Shown one piece after another: positions 1 to 13,200 of a DNA stretch of 64,000 nucleotides. Both the position numbers and the translations under genes were made by a program. This DNA comes from Morinoia aosen (lineage: Eukaryota > Arthropoda > Malacostraca > Amphipoda > Talitridae), in assembly GCA_030386875.1 (NCBI GenBank), contig CM059560.1, forward strand, positions 30,374,183 to 30,438,182, read 5' to 3'. Every line of letters starts with the position of its first letter. Within the stretch, counting starts at the first letter, position 1. The notes under the pieces are model-generated. The model saw only the letters and a list, made by a program, of their open reading frames with translations. It was not told the DNA's origin and searched no databases.

Positions 1-79
1 TCAGTAACGGCGTACAAACTGATCTCTACCACTTATGGAGTGTATCGAACACGTATCATACGCGTTCATTTTATACATA

Positions 80-185
80 TTTTATATAGTTCTTTCTATA
101 TAGTTCATTTTGTATATAGTTTTTATAGTTCATTTTATATATAGTTTTTATATATATCATTTTATATATAGTTTTTATATTGAAT
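80..185. repeat. AT-rich imperfect tandem repeat
   Basis: Repeated TTCATTTTATATATAGTTTTTATA-like units of about 24 bp occur in a row. This is low-complexity sequence. The short reading frame over it consists of biased residues and is not a gene. Confidence 0.6.
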
Positions 186-329
186 GTCTCATTAGCGGTG
201 CAAACCGTAGAAATGCTTTGGTCTCAATTATTTCTATGTTTAGCGAAATTCGGTATGCGTCACATTCGACGCACAATGCAGTGAAGGGTTCAATTCTTTC
301 TTGTGCCATGCACTTTTTTTAATATTGTT

Positions 330-485
330 CTTTCTATGCGCACTGTGCGAGGAAAAACCTTCAATTCCTTCCTCGCACAATTCCTTCCTTCAATTCTGTG
401 CAAATGGTGTTTTCCTCCTACCTATCTTAGGAATGCCTTTGTAGTGGTTAAGGAGACTAAAACAAATTCATCGCATCTAATCTTC
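330..485 (+). repeat. SINE-like family, 3' fragment
   Basis: The sequence matches the 3' half of the family whose full copy lies at 12066-12448. It has the 'tttctatgcgcactgtgcg' segment, an 'aaatggtgttttcctcc' segment, 'gtagtggttaaggagactaa' and a 'catctaatctt' tail. The 5' module with its hairpins is absent. Confidence 0.6.
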
Positions 486-944
486 ATTAAAAACCTTGTC
501 AAATTCTGGAAATGGAAACATGCAAATGTAATTTTTTAAATATTTTAAACATACCGGTAAAATTTGAGACAGTTTGTACCAAAGTTGGGTAATAAATCTT
601 CAAAATTTTAGGGTCCCCTGTAGTTTTTACTAAAACTGTTACTTTTCTGTGGTAACGCTAAAGCCAAGTTGTTTTGTTCAATTTTCTCTTGCTGAACTAA
701 GTTTGGCTAGCAGTCCCTGTGGTAATAATGCCGATTTAAGTAGAATATTACGTTCTGTTTTGTGAGGGTGCCATTTTTGTACTGATGGTACTGTTGCATT
801 TTTGTCGTCCATCACAGCCTGCCAATCAGGGTTACCTAGCATGCAAGTACACATACAGAACACGGAGTCTGCCGCCAGAAGACCGAGTTTCTCTGCTCAA
901 AAACTGGACCTGTCCTCGACTTTGGTATCAGATTATGAAAAGAA

Positions 945-1150
945 AGACGCCATCGTCTTACAATCGGATTACCAAAAGGAAGGCGCCGTCACTTCACAAT
1001 CGGATAATATACATAATCAAAAGGAAGGCGCCGTCACCTCACCATCGGATTACCAAAAAGATGGTGCCGTCACTTCACTATCGGATAATATACATAATCA
1101 AAAGGAAGGCGCCGTCACCTCAACACCGGATTATCAAAGCTATGGCATCG
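945..1150 (+). repeat. Compound minisatellite, alternating 36- and 45-bp units
   Basis: The core GGCGCCGTCAC (or close variants) recurs near 946, 982, 1027, 1063, 1108 and 1144, so the spacing alternates 36, 45, 36, 45, 36. This makes an 81-bp higher-order unit. Short units carry CGGATTAYCAAAAGG and long units carry CGGATAATATACATAATC. All periods are multiples of three. One + frame (802-1158) reads through as SDYQKEGAVTSQ / SDNIHNQKEGAVTSP units. No splice link or homology supports coding, so it is listed as a repeat just upstream of the first IR exon seen. Confidence 0.75.
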
Positions 1151-1175
1151 TAACCTGACGGTATAGAGATATCAG

Positions 1176-1285
1176 TCCTTCAATTAAACATGACTACCTC
1201 AGTTCCGTCACGTCAGCCTTGATAGATTTGCTTCCCAGGACACGAGCGCAAAACGTGCACTGCATCGCACAGCACGCTGATGCAG
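1176..1285 (+). CDS. IR exon, N-terminal domain start (5' edge uncertain)
   Basis: An open frame reads about 36 residues including LSSVTSALIDLLPRTRAQNV and HCIAQHADAG. It ends at a strong donor CAG|GTGAGC leaving one base, which joins in frame to the exon at 2372. The frame is open back to 1159. The 5' edge could be the AG at 1174-1175, or the AG at 1237-1238 (exon start 1239), which follows a better pyrimidine tract. The pattern (Leu-rich helix, then a strand, then more N-domain) fits the IR N-terminal region. No initiator Met is in frame here. Confidence 0.5.
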
Positions 1286-4200
1286 GTGAGCGTTCCGTGC
1301 GTGAGTCAGAAAAAAGTAAAAATTGTAGAAGCACCTTTACATTGCTCGTTTTGGGGGTGCTGAATCCTGCAGATTTATCGCCTGAATGAATTTTAAATGT
1401 TTTTCGTTCTGGATTTAATTTTTAATGCAAATGTGCTGAGTGTTTGAGCGTAGGTTATACAAAATTACGAAAATCGGTTGGTTTCACGTCGTGGGCAGAA
1501 TGAACAGCTAGTACGTACAGAATGAGTATCACCTTTACTATGGCAGCTGTAGTCTTAGTTTTCAATCGGGTCACCCTAATTGCATTTCTATTTCATGGGC
1601 AATGAGTTCATACCCAACCTTCTGCACCAAGTTCTTCGCTCTATAGAATAGTCTTTATACTACAAATCGTCCTTTAATTAAAGTCTCGATGAGTTACTCC
1701 CTACCGCCTTTGAAATACCCTTAGAAACAATACGATGATTGGTCTAAAAAGGCCTGCTGGTAGCGCTGTCGTCTGTTGCAAATGATTCTTTTCAATGTGC
1801 AATGTAGTGTGAATGCGCTAGTGAACCTGCGTCATTCAGTCGCTCTGACATCCAGTGATGCTCAATGGATGTGGCGGACGGCCAGTGATATTTTGAACGC
1901 AATATTGTTCATCGTCTGATTGAAACATGGTAGACACAGGAGCTGTATTTAAAGGTACTCACGAAGCTATTATCGAACACTTATGAGCGCGTTTAATTAC
2001 ATGGCGTGGTATCAGCGCTTGTAATCGTATGTTTGGTCCTCTCAACAGTATAGTTTTGCGCAGTTGAAGAGCCTGAGACCCTATTGTGTCGCAAATAATT
2101 TTTTTTCATAAAGATTCTCGTGATAAAATCTTCATGAATTAGCGCTCTCAAGGGGTAAATGTTCAGCCCTACGGTTTTATACTGGAAACATAATTTTACC
2201 CACAATTCTTGCAACAATCTTAAAAAAAACGAATTTAACTAAGCGCTTGAAAATATAACAGTATTGTAACCTTGGAAATTTAAATGAATTTCTTGAATAA
2301 TCTTTAGCTTGTAGCATTTTACTTTCTTGCTATATATCCGTGTTGACTTTTTTCTCTTCAACGCCTCACAGGACAGCGAATCTTAACCAAACTCAGCCAG
2401 AGCTTTATACCCGCGAGCCTCTTCGTAGCCGACAATCAATTTCCGCAATTTCAAAATCAGTACGGAATGTCTTGGATGGAAGCCATTAAGAAGCACGAGG
2501 ATCCATACTACATACCTTTGGAGTTCGTAGTGCTTGGTGACTTGCATTTCGTTACAGATGTCGTCAAAAAGGTAAGCTACCGAGGTAGATCATTTCAACT
2601 TAAAGAAAGACCAAGTTATACCGGGTGTAAGTAAACGTAAACAAAATTTTATTTTTAAGATGGTCTTCGAAGTCGTGGAGTGGAAAACGGGATTCATTGA
2701 GAATAGGCGCCTATCAATGCTGAGGTTTCTGAGGCGCGCGTAGCTTTGAACAAAGTCACTACTGAATTCAAACCCTAATATATGACAATTTGCAAATTTC
2801 GATTGAGTAATAAAGAACGAAGCTCCCTCAGGGGGATATAACTATTGTATCTATAGGAATTAGCACACCCAGGGGGAAAACGTGAGAGGGCCCGAGCTGA
2901 GAGTTAGGCTTTTTTAGGGAAATAGTTTATAAGAACCTCCTTTTTTCGGATCACTGCTGTCCTGTTTTTCAGCACCTACTACTTTCTTATTCAACTTTTA
3001 TCTTTTTCATAAATTTACGAGTTTGTATCACTCGCTCGTATATTGATGTAGTGAGCCGTGGCTAAATACAATTTTCAGTTGAAACCTGTAAATTTCACAC
3101 ACAATCAAAAACGTCGATGAAATTTGAATACTAAGTTATAAAACGTGTTATGGATGGGGTGAAACGTGCTTTGTATGAGAGGGGTCTGACTGTGGACGTG
3201 GCGAGAGGGATGACTGCGGACAGAAGTGAGTGGGGGCAGTGCGTAAGAAGGTAATTTTTATTTTTGACGCGGTACTGGAAGTTGCCCGCGTTTGATGGGG
3301 TTGACCTGTCCGGTGCGGGGGGAGGAGCTACACTCAATAAAGCGGTCGGGGTAAACCAGTTATGGCTGTCGGGCCTGACTGTGGAAGGTGGTTGTGCGGG
3401 GCTGCTGCTGATCCTGGCAGTCTGGTGCGGCCAGTGCCTCTCTCGCCTCCTAGTGCTAAGAGTGATGATTGTAGCCTGCTGTCGGCTACCCTCCCATAGG
3501 GAGGAGAAACCTGGTATATGTATGTATGTATGTAAGTTATGAAACAGAATAAGGCAAGGGAAGTAATATCATCTGTTTATTCATTTTAAAATGTTTTTTA
3601 TTAGATTTTTCAAATTATTTCCCTCTGGAGTACAATTAATGTATCTATAAAAATTAGCGCTCTTAGGAGGAAGATGTGAAATCCCGGGTTGAAGGCGAAG
3701 TAAGCATTTTTTTAAATAGAACAGGTTTTTTGTTTCGTCAAGGACCATTTTCTTCTGCACAGTGTTGCCCCTTTCTCTAGACCTATTAATTTCTTCTTTA
3801 CCTTGTGCATTAATTTCCCGATTCCTCAAATACTCGCTAGATCGGTGGTTCTTAACTCCTGTGTCGCGACCCAAAGCTGGGTCGCCAAGCCATTTCATTG
3901 AGTTGCAAAGGGTTTGTGTAACCTGTTTGTATTAACCTTTATTATAGTAAAATTTTTATTGAACTAGAGCCTTGGGTCGCGGCAGTTATTTTGGGCAGAT
4001 TTTGGGTCACTGCCAAAAAATGGTCAAGAACCACTGTACTAAATGGTACCTTCATCTCTCCTTTCTTGCGAACACTTGTGTTGTGGTTAGGGAGGCTTCA
4101 ACTAACTGATGATCCAATATATAATCTTAAAATGGTCTTCAATTCAGCTCTTTTATTGTGTCAGAAAACAATTATCCAAATCCTTCAGACATATAAATTT

Positions 4201-7200
4201 TTTTAAAGAGATATTACTCTATTTCTACCTTGCGCTGGTCTTCTCCGTGTTCGATGCTTGATCGAAGGTCACGTTGAAAAATGGCATTTTTAACTAATAC
4301 GTATGAAGAATTCGAGCTTTTTTAGCCATTTTGAACGAGGTTTAAAAACAAAGCTTTAATGATAAGGTTTTGAACAAATGTCTTCAGAATTATTTGTTTT
4401 CCATGAATAAATATTTGCAATCTTCAATTTAATTATGAACAAAAAAAGTAGTATCCAACTAGTTTTACGCTGTAATGTACGTACAACATTTGCTCAACTT
4501 CTCAACTTCGTATGAATTATCAGAATTATTTTTTCCTGTGATCGAGTTTTTCAACATCCACATTCATCATGTTTTGCATAAAAATTTACAATCGCCATGT
4601 CAGTGTACAGATTTAAAACTTGTTTTTATCTTGAATATGTCACCCGAAAGTGCATGTGACTTATTATGGCACTTGAATGACAATTTTAAATGACAGAGGC
4701 AGAATTTATGAAACAGTTTATTCTTATGTTGTCTCTTTGTTTATAAAGACGGGATGATACCAGTGTATATGTGCATAAGCATACTTCTTTATGCAGTCTT
4801 CATACTGAAATAAGCTCGCCTAGTTACCGAATCTAAGTAGAAATGCGTTCCTCTGTCGAATTAAAGTGCCAGTTATTTCATAATTCGCACTGTTAAAAAC
4901 CCCAATATTTGGTTTAAATTGATATAATTTCCTACAGAGATAGTACTGCATATGTTTTAGAACGTACGAACCGTATGGACTATAAAAAGTAAATCCAACT
5001 TTAAATGTTAATAACTTCACAGTGAATAAAGGTAATTTAATACCGTTTTTTGTATTAGGGGGCGAAAAATGTTTTCCCTAAAAATGTTAAGCCTCAATAA
5101 AATTAGTTGTCTCCGTAATGAGATCAATAATAGTTGTAAAAATGTGAGTTGCACATGACATTTTAATGAGGTCATAAACGACACGTAAGTTGTAGGGTCA
5201 TTGTAATATTTTAAAATAAGAGTTATGACGAGAGCTTCTTTCACGAAACCTCTGTTCGAATTTATTTCGAACTTCCTTCAAACTCTTTGTTCCCGCGTCG
5301 ACGTTGTTGATGAAAATGCATTGCTCCTTTGTTAGTTGCATAACCATGGGCTTAGTCACTTGAAAATTTACATTATAGGTAAATTTTCAGACGACTTGAA
5401 CCATATTTATCCATCGACATAAAGATTTGTACCCAATTGAAAATCATGGACGTGTCGCCGGTGAATTAAGGACGAGACAGTCGATCAAGTATGAATTAAA
5501 GGCGAGTCGGCCGGCTCGGCCTTATAACTCTCTTTCTGCGCTCTCAACTACGCTCGGTCGAGCTCAGACGTGACTTTCTAAGCCGGCCAGTTATGATTTG
5601 AGGGTGAATAATTCTCAGTTGGTTAATGGTCGTAACATTTGAGGACGGCCATCTGTTGTATACAGCCATTCAAATACCACTGAATTATCTCCATGAAACG
5701 TGTGTTATGACATTGTTGCGCACAATGCATCAAGCTTGAAACTGTATTTCGCATATTTTTTCAATTTTCATACTTTACCAAAAATATTCACTACATTGAA
5801 ACTGAAGACCTTACTGTCCTGCGCTGTAGAATAGGTGCGTTTACATGTGTTCATTTATGTATTTTACCATGCCATTGTTATGGGTTGGTTTTTATTTCAT
5901 TCTTCAATACTAGATAAGTCAAACACTTTACTACAATCCCAGTAATCTATTTCTCTCAGAAGAGAAGTGCTACTTGCTGAGAAGACATCAATATTTATTC
6001 TTTTCTATGCAAGAGTATACATTGAGGAATGAGATTCAATAGTGAAATCAGTGTTATACTCTTTAGTTCTAAATACATTCTAATGAATTTAAACATAATT
6101 CGGAAATTTCGAAAATGAAAAGTAACATGAAATGAAATTGAAAAATCACGAATAATAGTGACTCGAATTATCCCTAAGATTAATCGTTTTCTTAAATTTT
6201 ATTCTACGTCGTTCTATTTTTTATGAAATATAAGATATCGTGATGTTGACAATGGTAATTATTTCAAGAAGATCAGAGATTTCGAACAGTGCTAAGGGAA
6301 AAAGTATTTTATTATGATAGTTTCTAATAGGAATTTTCCTGACGTTATTCGCTCCAGTTTCCTATACGAAATATCGTACAACATCATTAAAATTTTGCTA
6401 ATTACGTTGCAAAGAATTACATGAGGTAATAAGGAAATCTTATATTCTAACAAGTAATGAAATTAATTTTCGTTTGAAAAAGTAACGTCATACAAATATA
6501 TATTTTCATAGTTCGCAATTCAATAACATTGATTTTTAATTTATATTGGAATATTTTTTATTCCGAGGCAGTCGTGCGTAGCTGAAGTTTCTTCTCAATA
6601 TGTATGAGTGTTTGTAAGACAAGAAAAATACATACAAAATTGATGTAACACTAATTATTACATTCTGATGACATCGCACAAATGAATATTCGTTTGGTTA
6701 AAAGAAAGAGAACGTCAGAAAATTAGACACTATTACACTCTTGCTCTTTAAATAGTATACCATACATGCGTGCTAAACACACATCACGCACCACAACACT
6801 TCGGACGAAAACAAAAATTTGGTTATTATTTTTACTCAATTTAAAACAAAGACTTACCCATCAACGAAATATACTGGGAAGGCAGGCATATAATAGAAAA
6901 AACCCTCATGGAAAGGAAGTTCACAAGGGATTTGTCAAGAGTTCGGTAAACATAGGTCGATGAGTTAAGAACATCGTCTATCAATCGAAGGCCAGTAGAC
7001 GACCAACCTGCAAATTACCCTAGTCTAGCCAGTGTTAAGTAAAATTGTATAACAAAAAACTATAATGTCAGACGACTTGAGCCATATTTATCCTTCGACA
7101 TAAAGATTTGTACCCAATTGAAAATCATGGACGTGTCGCCGGTGAATTTAAGGACGTGTAACATTAAGGTTGCTTCACCCTTACAGCCTTCCAAGAACAC

Positions 7201-10200
7201 GTAAAATTGTAATATTTTACAGTCTAGCACAATGAACTCTTCCAAAAGTTTGTTTCGAACATTCAAACGTTACCGTCTGTAATTCAATTTACTCTAAAAA
7301 CTTGCTCAATGAGCTGATTCGCAGCACTTGGAGTTCCGAACCGGTAGCCCGTACCAGCGCGCCGGCGCTGCTGCACTAGCAGTTGATTAGTTTGTAATGT
7401 TGCCAGGGGTGATGTGACTGTGTGATTCGCATTTATTGCTTAAAAACTGGGAATGAAGATTTTATTGATTTTTATGCAGATGTTTGAACGTTCTATGTGT
7501 TGGCAAATTTAGAATTTGTACTGAATGAATGTTATTTTAACAATTTTGTGTCGAATGACCGTCACTCTCTTCGATAGAAGGGTTCAAGCCGAGTTTAATT
7601 TTTTAAATTCTGTTATGTGAAGGGTTTATTTTGTAATGTTATTTATATCAAAGTACTGAGGATAGATTGCTTTTCATTATATTTCTTGGTTTCTTTGACA
7701 TTCAAGAAATTTACTTCCTAGAAAGTAGTTTTTCAGGAAAAAATGAAAAAGTGCTGCAAGCAAGTTCTTCTGTCGAATTAAATATTTACTGGAAGCTGTG
7801 AAAAAATGCGGGGGCCAACTGAAAGAAATGTCAGAATTTCTCCGTTGCCTGAAAAAAACTGCTGCAGGAGCGAGTTGGCGTTTTCACTTCTTCAAACATT
7901 GCAGTCACATCAAGTAAGTATTTTAGGTGTGTGTGAATAGTTTTGAGTTTTGGTTATTTTGAAATATTGAACTCTTGGTACAAACTTCGGCTACTAGTAG
8001 AAAATACAAATTTAAACACTTTTTCATCAGTGAAAAAATATCGAAAAACGCTTAGTTTTTTAATTATTGGGTTTTGCAGTTTTTAATGCTGCGCTTCAAG
8101 AACTCACGGCGATCATAGTTAACCACATGCACTAATGTTCAATAAAAACACACGAGGGTAATGAAAAACGTTAAATAACATGAGGTACTTTAATAAATAA
8201 TAGAAAGTAACGCATCTAAGTAGGTGTTCAAAATTTCGACCATTAACATCGATACACGCACAACACCTTCGTCGAAGCGAGTTGCGTACGTTGCCAAACA
8301 TTCCTGGGTTGTCAGCGATATCTCCAGCAGCGACTGCAATTCGAACGACAAGGTTTTCTTCCGACTCCACAGGTGTGGCATATATCAGAGATTTCAAGTG
8401 CCCCCATAAGAAAAAATCTAACGGAGTCAAATCAGGCGATCTCGGTGGCCAGGACACAGCACCACCACGACCAATCCATCGATTTGGAAATTGTTGGTCA
8501 AGAAACCGTCGCACATTTAGAGCATAATGTGCCGGAGCTCCATCGTGTTGAAACCAAAGTCGTCTACGAATACCTAATGGTACGTTTTCCAATAAACCAG
8601 GAAGGACTTCTTCAAGAAAGATTTTGTACACATCTCCAGTAAGACGCTCTGGCAGAATGTATATGGACCAATGAGTTGATTGTGCACGATACCAACCCAA
8701 ACATTGACAGTGTAGCGATGTTGGTGATGACGTTCATGGATGACATCAGGGTTGTTCTGCTGCCATGAGTGAAAGTTATGATAATCAAAAATTCCGTCTC
8801 GGCTGAAGGTTGCTTCATCCGTAAACAACATACACTCTGCAAAATTGGCATGTTCTACCCCCCGATCTAAAAATCACTGCGCGAATCGCTCACGAGGACC
8901 ATAATCAACGGAAAGGAGACCCTGAACTCTCTGGAAGTGATGCGGATGATAATTATTCCGCTTCAATACATGCCACACTCTCCTATGGTCACGAATACCC
9001 AAAGATGCTGCTGCGGCACGGGTGCTCGTACGCGGGTTTCTACGGAAATGTTCCAACACTTCATGCTCTCGATGATAACTTATTGGGCGACCAACGTCTA
9101 CTCTGTTTACACTGAAACTGCCGGTTTCCGTCAATCTTCGGTGCAATGCAGTGAATAATCGATGATAGAGACTTCTCAATTAAGGTAACGTTCGTGATAG
9201 ATTCTCGCGGCACGTCTTGTATTACCATTAGCAGCACCATAAGTGAAATGCATGTCTGCCATTTGTGCATTTGTAAGGCGATACATCTTACCACTTTAAT
9301 GCCACGGTGCTAACTGACAAAAGAATTGAAAAGATACACATACGCTTCTCACCAGGGTTCGCTAACGTTGACTAGGAATTTCTAGAAATTTCCTGAATCT
9401 GTGAATTGATGTTTTAAATTGTAAATTATACATGTTCGATTCTGCCAACACTTGTTCATTCTAGTTCTCCATATTGCCCTTATTCCTGTCTGTTGTGAAA
9501 ACGCTGTTGTGTTCTTGTAGCGTAGCATTGAAAACTTCTAAGCCCCAAAATTAAAAAACTAAGCGTTTTTCGATATTTTTCACTGATGAAAAAGTGTTTA
9601 AATTTGTATTTTCTACTAGTAGCCGAAGTTTGTACTAAGAGTTCCACCAACACCATGTATATTGAATATTTCATTGCTTTCAATCACTTCAGTTTTAACC
9701 CTTTTAGGTGCATATTGATTTAAGAGTTTGTGGGGGCTGTTGAAGACAAAAATGTATGTAGATGTATAAGACTACTAAAGAATCGAGGCCTGTGAACAGA
9801 CAATGCAAGGGTCTACGCTACAAAGTTGAAGGTGCGTCTAAATGTTCATAAAATGAAAAATAGGCTGATCTCGCGCAGTATTATTGTTAATTAGAGTTTA
9901 AAGTGGAAGAGAGGGACTGTAATAGTGTGCAGGCAAGTTAAGAGATTTTGTCGAGAGGTGGCCAACATTTCGTTCACCTCTCGTAATTAGGGGAATAGTT
10001 CGCAAATTATGCTCGTCACATATGTTGCCCTCTGGTAATGTTTCTCTACCAAAAATGATATTTTTACCATACTTTAATCAATGAAGGCGAAAAACGAATA
10101 CAGCTTTGAAGTACTGTGGCATCAATTACAACAATATCCTTTATTTATACTATAAACTAATAGTATGCTGTTTTTTAAAAACGTTTTGAGACTTTCCCCC

Positions 10201-13200
10201 CTCTTGATACGCATTAGAGGATCTTTTATTACTATAACCTTTTTCTTCAACACATCTCGATAGGAATGTGGTCGAGTAGTTTTTTAAATATAATTTTATA
10301 ATTATAGCAGTGAAAGTATAATTGTACATGTGTTTCTAATATAAACTAGGGATGTACCGATACCATTTTTTTGGCCGATACCGATACTCCGATGCTTGGA
10401 AATACCGATACTTTGACCGATACTACAACCGATACCGATACTTTTACAATTATATTAAAATAAAACCATTATAAGCCCCACATTGGTGTTTTAATAAAAT
10501 TATTTACTAATATGTATATAATAATAACAATATTGACAAAGTTTTCGGCGAGGAATAATATAACTGCTCTTGCTATATTAACTATATCGTTTGATTCGTT
10601 TCCCGCACATAGTTTTTCGATTGCGTCATCCTTCCGCTTCACTTTGTATGATACCGTAATCAGCATGTGTGAAAAAACAAGTATTCGCTGTTTAGCAAGC
10701 TTTATTTGTCAACTGAGGTTATTTTCTGACTAAATTTAATTTAAAATATTTTTCTCCATGTGCAGGCGTAAACTAGTAATATAATGTAGCATTTAGTCTT
10801 ATAAATAGCAGCGTGAACGCAAGTAATATACGTATGTCCCTACTAACACAGTGTGCTGGCAAACACGGCTCTTTTCGGTTTTGGGGCCTATCGAATTTTA
10901 ATGTTTTCTCTTCGCCAAAGTATGTATTTTGGTGTGAAAAACACGATTTGATAACGATTTTGGGGATAAATTACTTATTGGGCCTGAACTTTGCTCATGT
11001 CCATTAATATTTTATAAAAATACTGCGACTTCTCGGTACGTTTTCGCCACGCAAACTCACACAGATACGAGTCTATCATTTGTCGGTGAGTGCCTTCCAG
11101 ACGGTTTTTTTTTACTTTTAAATTATGCTATTCACTCTCAATCATTAGAGTGTGTGCACCTGTTGCAGGGTTCGCGAAGTTTTCACTATGATTAACAGTG
11201 AGGTGTTTGAAATTGTACGCTTGGTTAGGTTAGTAACACCTAATGAATGATTTCTCCACAAATGGCTATCATTTTCATGTTTTTCACACCAAAATACATA
11301 CTTCGACGAAAAGAAAACATTAAAATTCGATAGGCCCCAAACCGAAACGATCCGCAAACATGCTACAAATTGTTAGATTGTTTGTGAATTTTTTAAACAT
11401 CTTGAAATACAAGAAAAATACAAGATTCATAATGTAAGGCGATTTACATGATAAATTTAAATAAAATTATTAGATTCGTAATATTTTACGATTTACGAGC
11501 TAAATTAAAATATAATTTTTAGCTACTAATATATTAAATTAACAAAAACTTTAAATGCACCTTACACTTTATTCAATTGATTGATTTTTATTAGCCTTCA
11601 CACACGTTAAGAAATTGAAATTGGGTCAAACTATATAGGTATTAGTTGTAAAAGCATAATAACTTTATGTCGCTACTGTGTTTAATTATTCATGCTACAT
11701 AGATTTCACTTACTGACAGTACGTGACTCATCGGGAATTCTCAGTAGTAAATTCAGTTAGCGGGCCTGATTAAACGCTGTAATTCAACAGTTAGCCAACT
11801 AATATACTAGGTATGAATAAGCTCTTTATTTAATTATACTTTTACTTTCATGATTTATGACCTTCATTTTTATGATAAAATACGTATTATTGGAAAGTAT
11901 CGGTAAAGTATTGGCCGAATTTTGCCGATACCGATACCAGTAAAAATGGCCGATACCGATACATCCGTACATCAGTAATATAAATGTGTGAATATAATTA
12001 TACCTTAGTATAAACGTTATTGAATATGAGCAGGATATTATAACGACTTCCATTTACAGCTGCCACCCCCCTCAGGGGGATACAACTATTGTATCTATGG
12101 GAATTAGCGCTCCCAGGGGAAAAATGTGAGGGCCCGAGCTGAGAGTTAGGTAGGCCTTCTTTTTGTTGAAATGAAAGTTTTTTTTTTTTGTTATGTTAAG
12201 GACCACCTTTTTTCGGTTCACTGCTGTCCTGTTTTTCAGCACCTCTCACTTTCTTCTTCAACTTTTATCTTATTTCATGAACTTCTTTCTCATCTTACTG
12301 TTTCTATGCCCCTTCAGCATAGATTCCTCATTTTCTTATCTCCATACTAAATGGTGCCTTCCTCGTTCCTCTCTTCGATACGCTCTATTTTTGTAGTGGT
12401 TAGGGAGGCTTAAACTAACTTTCATTCTAATCTAATCTTTACAGCTGCCATTTCAATTTCTACTAAAAAATTCCCAATAGTTCGCTTGCAATCGATACTG
12501 CATAGAAATAATCCAACATTGTAGATCTGCAGCCCACTCATAATCTAACAGTGTCATTAACTTCAAGTTGACCGTTAACGGTAGAGAAGTTTTTTTTTTT
12601 GTTCAATTGAACATTAAATGACCATAACTCACCCTAACAGAGCTTAAATCAACCTTGCTCTACATATGCCGTGCTTGAACATCAGAACACATGAATATGT
12701 CCAGCAGGAACTCTAAATAATTTCCAACAATTTAATTTAGGAGTTACATATTAAGCAGTCATCCACACAAGTACCTATAGGGGTGAAACTGCTAATCTTC
12801 TGCAGGAAAAATTGGTAAGACTATTATTGTACAGAAGCTAAGGAAGAATATAAATGTTTTTTTATCAGATAAATTACGAGAAACGTCCTTACCTTGACTT
12901 AGGTTTATCTGTAAATATCTCTTACACGCGTTTTTACTTGCAGAAGAATCGGATTCATCCTAGGACCCTGAGCAAGGTGCTCAACCTGCCCCAATTATGA
13001 AAACTGATGCATTCGTTCCCGACGTATGCCGGTGAGAATAACGTTCAGTTGACGTTTCGTTTACATTGATACATAAAATTCGTTTTATTCTGCTCGTATG
13101 AGGCCTCGCATCAAAAGGAAATCTATTTTAGTTAATGTTTAGCTCTAATTTATTTTATGTATTTCTAATTTTATTTGTGCTATTTTGACTGCGTAATGTA

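Larger units (their letters stand above)
10150..12060 (+). repeat. Unclassified repeat carrying a hAT-like insertion
   Basis: The left flank 10150-10336 ('tattactataacctttttct', 'agcagtgaaagtataatt') and the right flank 11984 onward ('atgtgtgaatataatta') match an uninterrupted copy at 13195-13400. The repeat is therefore older than the inserted element at 10345-11975. Confidence 0.65.

Noticed and set aside
10813..11357. Matching small proteins on opposite strands (WGLSNFNVF)
   Set aside because: Explained by the inverted arms of a foldback element.
12225..12240. GGTTCACTGC as a Pol III B-box proving a tRNA-derived SINE
   Set aside because: It resembles the B-box only loosely and no convincing A-box lies at the right spacing, so Pol III origin remains unproven.
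12193..12396. Repeated frame LRTTFFRFTAVLFFSTSHF, also at 37160 and 43021 (-)
   Set aside because: It is the pyrimidine-rich middle of the SINE-like family read as protein. Copies carry frame-breaking differences.
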